A stretch of 64,000 nt of DNA from Adineta vaga. Lineage: Eukaryota; Rotifera. Position 1 is the first letter of the stretch, and every line of letters starts with the position of its first letter. The translations under genes were made by a program, and so were the position numbers. Shown here one piece after another: positions 63,201 through 64,000 of the stretch. The notes beneath the pieces were generated by a model that was given only the letters and a program-made list of their open reading frames with translations, was not told where the DNA came from and made no database searches. The stretch covers positions 5,952,001 through 6,016,000 of the forward strand of contig CP075496.1 of NCBI GenBank assembly GCA_021613535.1, written 5' to 3'.

Positions 63201-64000
63201 AATTTGTTGTTGTTCTGCTTGCATAGATGTTAATTCACTAATACTCAGAGCGAGTTTTAGCAGTTTTTCGTTGTAAAGTTTTTCATCTTCTATTTAGTTT
63301 TACGAAAGAAAAATATAGATTTAGACAAAAGAGATTTTACGACATACCAGCACGATGAAATTTTCCATCAGGAGCGCTACCTAATATTCGTTGAACATCA
63401 TTTGTTTGCCAATGAATAGTACTGTTTAAAAAAAATGAAGATCTTTATGCGAATGAAATTCTCATTCGATTACCTGGCAGATCGTTGTTGAAAAGATGAT
63501 TTAGTATTTTCTTCTTCATTTTCGAGAAATTGACTAAATGTGAAAGGACTATCATCATTAGTCCTTTCATCAAGACTATTTCTTCGATTCAAATGTCTTG
63601 AGAGATCTAAAGACAACAACGAAGAGATAGAATATGTTATTTAAACGAAAGAATTTTCTATTACTAAGTCGATCAAATTTTAAATCAATTTTATAGAAAG
63701 CTAATTCTTGCTCAAGTTTAAATTGTTTTTCACATGATTGATGCAGTAATGTTGTTTTACGTTGAAGAAGTTCTTCATTGGTTGATAGCCGTTCTTGTAA
63801 TTCCTAGAAAAGTTCCATCGAATGAAATTTAATATTTGAATTGAAATGATTAGAAATTCAATAAGTAGAAATCATTAAAATCAAGAAATAGAAATAATCA
63901 ATGTTCAATATGATTTTTAATTATATCAAGTACCACATTTATCTAATGAAATCATAATCTATGCAATATAAATTACCAAGCGTCTTTTGTTTATTAAAGC
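57291..64000 (-). CDS. CNTRL: Centriolin (CNTRL/CEP110), 5' end beyond window
   Basis: Seventeen exons are in the window, about 1626 aa, phase-consistent: 63977->64000, 63665-63803, 63474-63606, 63348-63421, 63147-63289, 62802-63084, 61544-62320, 60366-61187, 59900-60315, 59745-59843, 59471-59668, 58994-59410, 58183-58872, 58051-58130, 57896-57997, 57566-57844, 57291-57495. Diagnostic is the block after the (off-window) N-terminal LRRs: NEELLQRKT...CEKQFKLEQELAFYKIDLKFD, then DDSPF. The central DSGYSS and PDGYVLGP/VPQETLPFY region matches the human glycine/proline-rich insert. The rest is heptad-rich coiled coil. Known role: mother-centriole/midbody protein needed for exocyst and SNARE recruitment in abscission. 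A His6-Gln10 tract (60871-60920) interrupts the insert. The 356-nt intron at 61188-61543 is long for this gene. Confidence 0.93.
60871..60920 (-). repeat. CAT/CAA repeat encoding poly-His and poly-Gln
   Basis: Within the centriolin coding exon 60366-61187, tandem CAT then CAA/CAG codons encode six histidines followed by about ten glutamines. It lies in the poorly conserved central insert, so length variation is probably tolerated. Confidence 0.85.

Noticed and set aside
1-64000. tRNA, rRNA, CRISPR, telomeric repeats, retroelement genes
   Set aside because: Looked for tRNA B-box-like motifs, tandem spacer arrays, telomere-like repeats and reverse-transcriptase motifs by eye; none was convincing.

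Overview
The window is eukaryotic nuclear DNA, strongly AT-rich. It is dense in multi-exon animal genes whose introns are mostly about 50-70 nt with GT...AG ends. Gene content (UNC5, WDPCP, voltage-sensing phosphatase, CLEC16A, centriolin), compactness and strong splice acceptors lying just upstream of start codons fit a small-genome spiralian with spliced-leader trans-splicing. A bdelloid rotifer is my best guess, but that is inference from gene style; no diagnostic bdelloid element was seen. All gene models were assembled by hand from open frames, splice sites and phase agreement. Homology is by recognition of conserved protein signatures, not by a database search.

Layout: 0.7-2.6 kb (-) unrecognised single-pass membrane protein; 3.3-5.8 kb (-) FGFR1OP2/SIKE coiled coil; 6.3-8.4 kb (+) WDPCP; 8.8-15.5 kb (-) CLEC16A, with an intronless LRR receptor-like gene (+) nested in one intron; 15.8-16.4 kb (-) RPL17; 18.6-20.0 kb (+) PLA2G15; 20.7-25.4 kb (+) an unconventional myosin with a C-terminal SH2 domain; 26.2-28.1 kb (+) SCaMC-type mitochondrial carrier; 28.4-30.9 kb (+) voltage-sensing phosphatase; 31.2-41.3 kb (-) the tight array ISY1-ALG12-CPSF1-ATP23; 43.3-43.8 kb (+) Ly6/three-finger protein; 44.9-45.7 kb (+) decayed coding sequence; 51.8-57.0 kb (+) UNC5 netrin receptor, 5' exons not found; 57.3-64 kb (-) centriolin, running off the window.

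The genes do not form one pathway. Several same-strand neighbours sit 150-450 bp apart with an acceptor just before the downstream ATG, which suggests polycistronic transcripts resolved by trans-splicing. Most unusual items: an ATP23 homologue that has lost the whole HExxH zinc-protease motif, the myosin-SH2 fusion, the nested LRR gene overlapping a CLEC16A exon antisense, a voltage sensor with Asn at one S4 charge position, and an UNC5 with three thrombospondin repeats. I did not find a clearly new multi-gene system.
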